Positions 5,982 to 8,364 of a stretch of DNA of 8,364 nucleotides are shown here, piece by piece. The stretch spans positions 1 to 8,364 of the forward strand of contig CALJLA010000224.1 of NCBI GenBank assembly GCA_937983055.1, written 5' to 3'. This stretch comes from an uncultured Pseudomonadota bacterium. GTDB lineage: Bacteria; Pseudomonadota; Gammaproteobacteria; Burkholderiales; Eutrophovitaceae. The notes under the pieces were generated by a model. It was not told the DNA's origin. It ran no database searches and saw only the letters and a list, made by a program, of their open reading frames with translations. The translations under genes were made by a program, and so were the position numbers. Position 1 is the stretch's first letter. Every line of letters begins with the position of its first letter.

Positions 5982-7963
5982 TCGCCGCCCCCATCGTTAT
6001 CCGCGGCTGCGGCCGCGGGTTCCTGAGGTGGCGCTGCGGGCGACGGCGCAGCCTCCGCCGCCGCGGCAGCCACGGTGCGCGCCGGTCGCGGCGCCGGCGG
6101 CGCGGGCGGCTTGGGCTCGATGCCCAAGAGATAGTAGTCGACCACCTTGCGCGCGATCGGCGCGGCAGTGCTGCTGCCGTGACCGCCGTTTTCCACCAGG
6201 ATGCCCAGCGCGATCTTCGGGTCCTCCGCCGGGGCGAAGGCAATGAACAGTGCGTGATCCCGGTGCCGTTCGTGGATGCGATCCTCGTCGTACTTCTGGC
6301 CGCGCAACCCGATCACTTGCGCGGTGCCGGTCTTGCCGGCAAACGCATACTTGGCGCCGGACCCGGCCCAGGCCGCCGTGCCGCCGGGCCGCATCACGTC
6401 AACCATCGCCTCGCGTATCAGCCGCAGATTCTGTTCCTTGAACTCGACCTGCCCGATCGGCTGCGGCTCGATGGTGGTGAGCTCGCGCGTCTGGCTGTCC
6501 TGGATGTGCTGCACCACGTGCGGCCTGAAAATGCGGCCGTTGTTGGCCAGCACCGCGGTCGCGTGCGCCAGCTGCAGCGGCGTGGTCAGGTTGTAGCCCT
6601 GGCCGATGCCGACCGAGATGGTGTCGCCGACGAACCATTTCTGCTTGAAGCGGCGCTGCTTCCATTCCTGCGACGGCAGCAGCCCGCCGACTTCCCCGTC
6701 GATGTCGATGCCGGTGCGCTGGCCGAGCCCGAACTGGCCGATGAACTGATGGATGGCGTCGATGCCCAGGTCCTGCGCCAGCCCGTAGAAGTAGGTGTCG
6801 CAGGACTGCACGATCGCAAGATGCATGTCCACGCGACCATGGCCGCCGGCCTTCCAGTCGCGGAACACATGGCCGCCGCTGCCCAGCACGAAGTAGCCGG
6901 GGTCGCTGATGCTGTAGCTCGGGGTACGCTTGCCCAGCTCCAGTCCGGCCAGCGCCATGAACGGCTTGAAGGTCGAGCCGGGTGGATATACGCCCTGCCA
7001 CGCGCGATTGTTGAGCGGATGATCGGGCGACTTGTTGAGCGCCTCCCAATGTGCCGGCTCGATGCCCTCGACGAACAGGTTGGGATCGAAGCCGGGGCGC
7101 GAAACCAGGGCCAGCACGCCGCCGGTGGCCGGCTCGATCGCCACCAGGGCACCCCGGTGGTCGCCGAACGCCTGCTCGGCCACCCGCTGCAGCTTGGCAT
7201 CCAGCGCCAGCAGCAGATTGTCGCCCGGCACCGGCAGAATCGAGCGCAGCGTGCGCACCGAGCGGCCATTCGCGTCGGTCTCCACATGCTCGAAACCGGT
7301 GACGCCGCGCAGCTGTGCCTCGTAGCGCGCCTCCAGGCCGACTTTGCCGATGTAATCCGACTTGCTGTAATTGAAACCCAGCCCCTGTCGCTGCAGGTCC
7401 AGGTAATCCCGCTCGCTCACCCGGCCGATGTAGCCCACCACGTGCGAGGCGATCTCGCTGTTGGGGTAGTGGCGGAACAGCCGGGCATTGAGTTCGACCC
7501 CAGGGTGGCGGAAGCGGTGCACGGCGAAGCGCGCGACCTCCTCGTCGTTCAGCCGGGTGCGGATCGGGATGCCGGCGAAATCCGGGCTGACCTCCCGCAG
7601 CTTCTGGAAGCGGCGGCGATCCTTCGGCGTGATGTCGACCAGCCGGGCAAGCTCGTCGATCACCGCGTTCACGTTCTTGACCTGCGCCGGGGTGATTTCC
7701 AGCGTGTAGGCGGCGAAGTTATTGGCCAGGGTCACCCCGTTGCGGTCCACGATCACGCCGCGGTTCGGCACCACCGGCACGATCTGCACCCGGTTCTGCT
7801 CCGCCAGCAGATGGTAATAGTCGTGCTGCACCACCTGCAGGTAGACAAATCGGGTGAACAGCATCAGGAACGCCACCAGCACCACGGCGCCGGCGATCGC
7901 CAGCCGGATCTGGTAGTAGTACAGCTCTCGCTGATGATTTCGAAGTTCGACGGCGCGCTTCAT
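5978..7963 (-). CDS. mrdA: Penicillin-binding protein 2, peptidoglycan D,D-transpeptidase of the elongasome
   Basis: The class B PBP that crosslinks the glycan strands made by RodA. The 661-residue protein has a short cytoplasmic N-terminus, one membrane helix (about 18-43), a non-catalytic pedestal domain (about 60-235) with the NRGVIVDRNG motif (67-76), and a transpeptidase domain. Catalytic motifs are STFK (nucleophile S330, K333), SCD (387-389) and KTGTAQ (544-549), at the same residue numbers as I recall for E. coli PBP2. A 45-residue Pro/Ala tail (about 617-661) follows the catalytic domain; it is low complexity and presumably flexible. The ATG at 7961-7963 gives MKRAVELRNHQRELYYY, a usual start, although its Shine-Dalgarno is weak. 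It lies 33 nt after mreD and overlaps rodA by four bases. It is the target of mecillinam-type beta-lactams in E. coli. Confidence 0.97.
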   Translation of the reverse strand: MKRAVELRNHQRELYYYQIRLAIAGAVVLVAFLMLFTRFVYLQVVQHDYYHLLAEQNRVQIVPVVPNRGVIVDRNGVTLANNFAAYTLEITPAQVKNVNAVIDELARLVDITPKDRRRFQKLREVSPDFAGIPIRTRLNDEEVARFAVHRFRHPGVELNARLFRHYPNSEIASHVVGYIGRVSERDYLDLQRQGLGFNYSKSDYIGKVGLEARYEAQLRGVTGFEHVETDANGRSVRTLRSILPVPGDNLLLALDAKLQRVAEQAFGDHRGALVAIEPATGGVLALVSRPGFDPNLFVEGIEPAHWEALNKSPDHPLNNRAWQGVYPPGSTFKPFMALAGLELGKRTPSYSISDPGYFVLGSGGHVFRDWKAGGHGRVDMHLAIVQSCDTYFYGLAQDLGIDAIHQFIGQFGLGQRTGIDIDGEVGGLLPSQEWKQRRFKQKWFVGDTISVGIGQGYNLTTPLQLAHATAVLANNGRIFRPHVVQHIQDSQTRELTTIEPQPIGQVEFKEQNLRLIREAMVDVMRPGGTAAWAGSGAKYAFAGKTGTAQVIGLRGQKYDEDRIHERHRDHALFIAFAPAEDPKIALGILVENGGHGSSTAAPIARKVVDYYLLGIEPKPPAPPAPRPARTVAAAAAEAAPSPAAPPQEPAAAAADNDGGGE

Positions 7964-7996
7964 GCGGGGCGAAGTCGTCTCGGGCGGCCGGGCGCC

Positions 7997-8364
7997 TTAC
8001 AGGGCTTCCGGGTCGGCGCGCGGCCGCAGCGGTGCTGTCAGCCAGTGGCGCGCCGGCGGCCACAGCAGGGCGCCGGTCAGACTGGGTAGAAAGTACCACC
8101 ATCCCGGAAAGGCGTCGCCCGCCGCAGTGCGCACCAGCAGCACGATCAGCTGCGCCAGCAGCAGCAAGCCGAACACATGCAGCAATTGCCCGCGCAGCCC
8201 GAACAGCGGCACCCGGCGGTGCAAGGCGATGGCGGCAAACATCAGCGTGGTATAGGCGAGCGCATGCTGGCCAAACAGACTGCCGTCGGCGGTATCCATG
8301 GTCAGGCCGAGCAGGAATGCCGGCAGAAAACCGACCCGGCGCGGATGGTCGCTGCCCCAGTGCC
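7997..8364 (-). CDS. mreD: Rod-shape-determining membrane protein MreD, N-terminus cut by the window edge
   Basis: A small inner-membrane protein of the MreBCD elongation scaffold. The last 121 residues are visible, starting HWGSDHPRRVGFLPAFLLG; the full protein is usually about 160-170 residues, so some 40-50 are missing to the right. Typical MreD features are HPRRVGF, the LTMDTADGSLFGQHALAYTT stretch, and three or more hydrophobic helices (about window residues 10-23, 36-48 and 62-78). The stop is TAA at 7997-7999. Identification rests on these motifs and on the position directly before mrdA-rodA; mreC and mreB would be expected to the right of the window. Confidence 0.93.
   Translation of the reverse strand, partial: HWGSDHPRRVGFLPAFLLGLTMDTADGSLFGQHALAYTTLMFAAIALHRRVPLFGLRGQLLHVFGLLLLAQLIVLLVRTAAGDAFPGWWYFLPSLTGALLWPPARHWLTAPLRPRADPEAL

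Noticed and set aside
4740..6026. A 428-codon Gln/His/Arg-rich open frame on the plus strand opposite rodA and the start of rlpA
   Set aside because: Antisense shadow of conserved rodA; HHQRH/QQQ-type composition is the complement of hydrophobic codons, not a real protein.
6179..8089. A 636-codon open frame on the plus strand opposite mrdA
   Set aside because: It mirrors a clearly conserved PBP2 gene. Its translation is rich in His, Gln, Asp and Arg with no recognisable domain, as expected for an antisense frame in GC-rich DNA where stops are rare.

Overview
This is a GC-rich stretch of ordinary bacterial chromosome carrying housekeeping genes. The mreD-mrdA-rodA-rlpA order, a membrane-anchored diheme cytochrome c5-type protein and an ApaH beginning MATYAIGDLQGC together suggest a betaproteobacterium (Burkholderiales, Rhodocyclales or a relative). 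That placement rests on gene order and protein style only, not on a search. I see no insertion sequence, phage gene, CRISPR array, toxin-antitoxin pair or defence system.

Left part (1-1446): the N-terminal two thirds of a YqaA/DedA-like membrane protein (minus strand, cut by the window edge) lies just downstream of a complete tRNA-Arg(CCG) gene (minus strand). A 119-base divergent intergenic region holds candidate promoters facing both ways. To its right is a plus-strand gene for a membrane-anchored cytochrome c with two duplicated haem domains, closed by a good rho-independent terminator.

Middle (1500-2336): apaH (diadenosine tetraphosphatase) on the plus strand runs tail-to-tail into the last gene of a large minus-strand cluster. 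The two reading frames overlap by 116 bases.

Right part (2221-8364): a tightly packed minus-strand cluster, transcribed right to left: mreD (partial), mrdA (PBP2), rodA, rlpA, a PfkB-family sugar/nucleoside kinase and a PlsC-type acyltransferase. Junctions are 33 nt, ATGA overlap, TAGTG overlap, 16 nt and GTGA overlap, so it probably behaves as one operon with translational coupling. MreD, PBP2 and RodA are the core of the rod-shape elongation machine: RodA polymerises glycan strands, PBP2 crosslinks them, and MreD links them to the MreB/MreC scaffold. RlpA is a lipoprotein that cleaves peptide-stripped glycan at the septum. The kinase and acyltransferase at the operon's end are metabolic (nucleoside/sugar phosphorylation and phospholipid synthesis); their link to wall growth is only positional.

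I do not see a previously undescribed system. The points most worth a second look are the apaH/plsC antisense overlap, the two metabolic genes coupled to the elongasome operon, and the internal duplication in the cytochrome.
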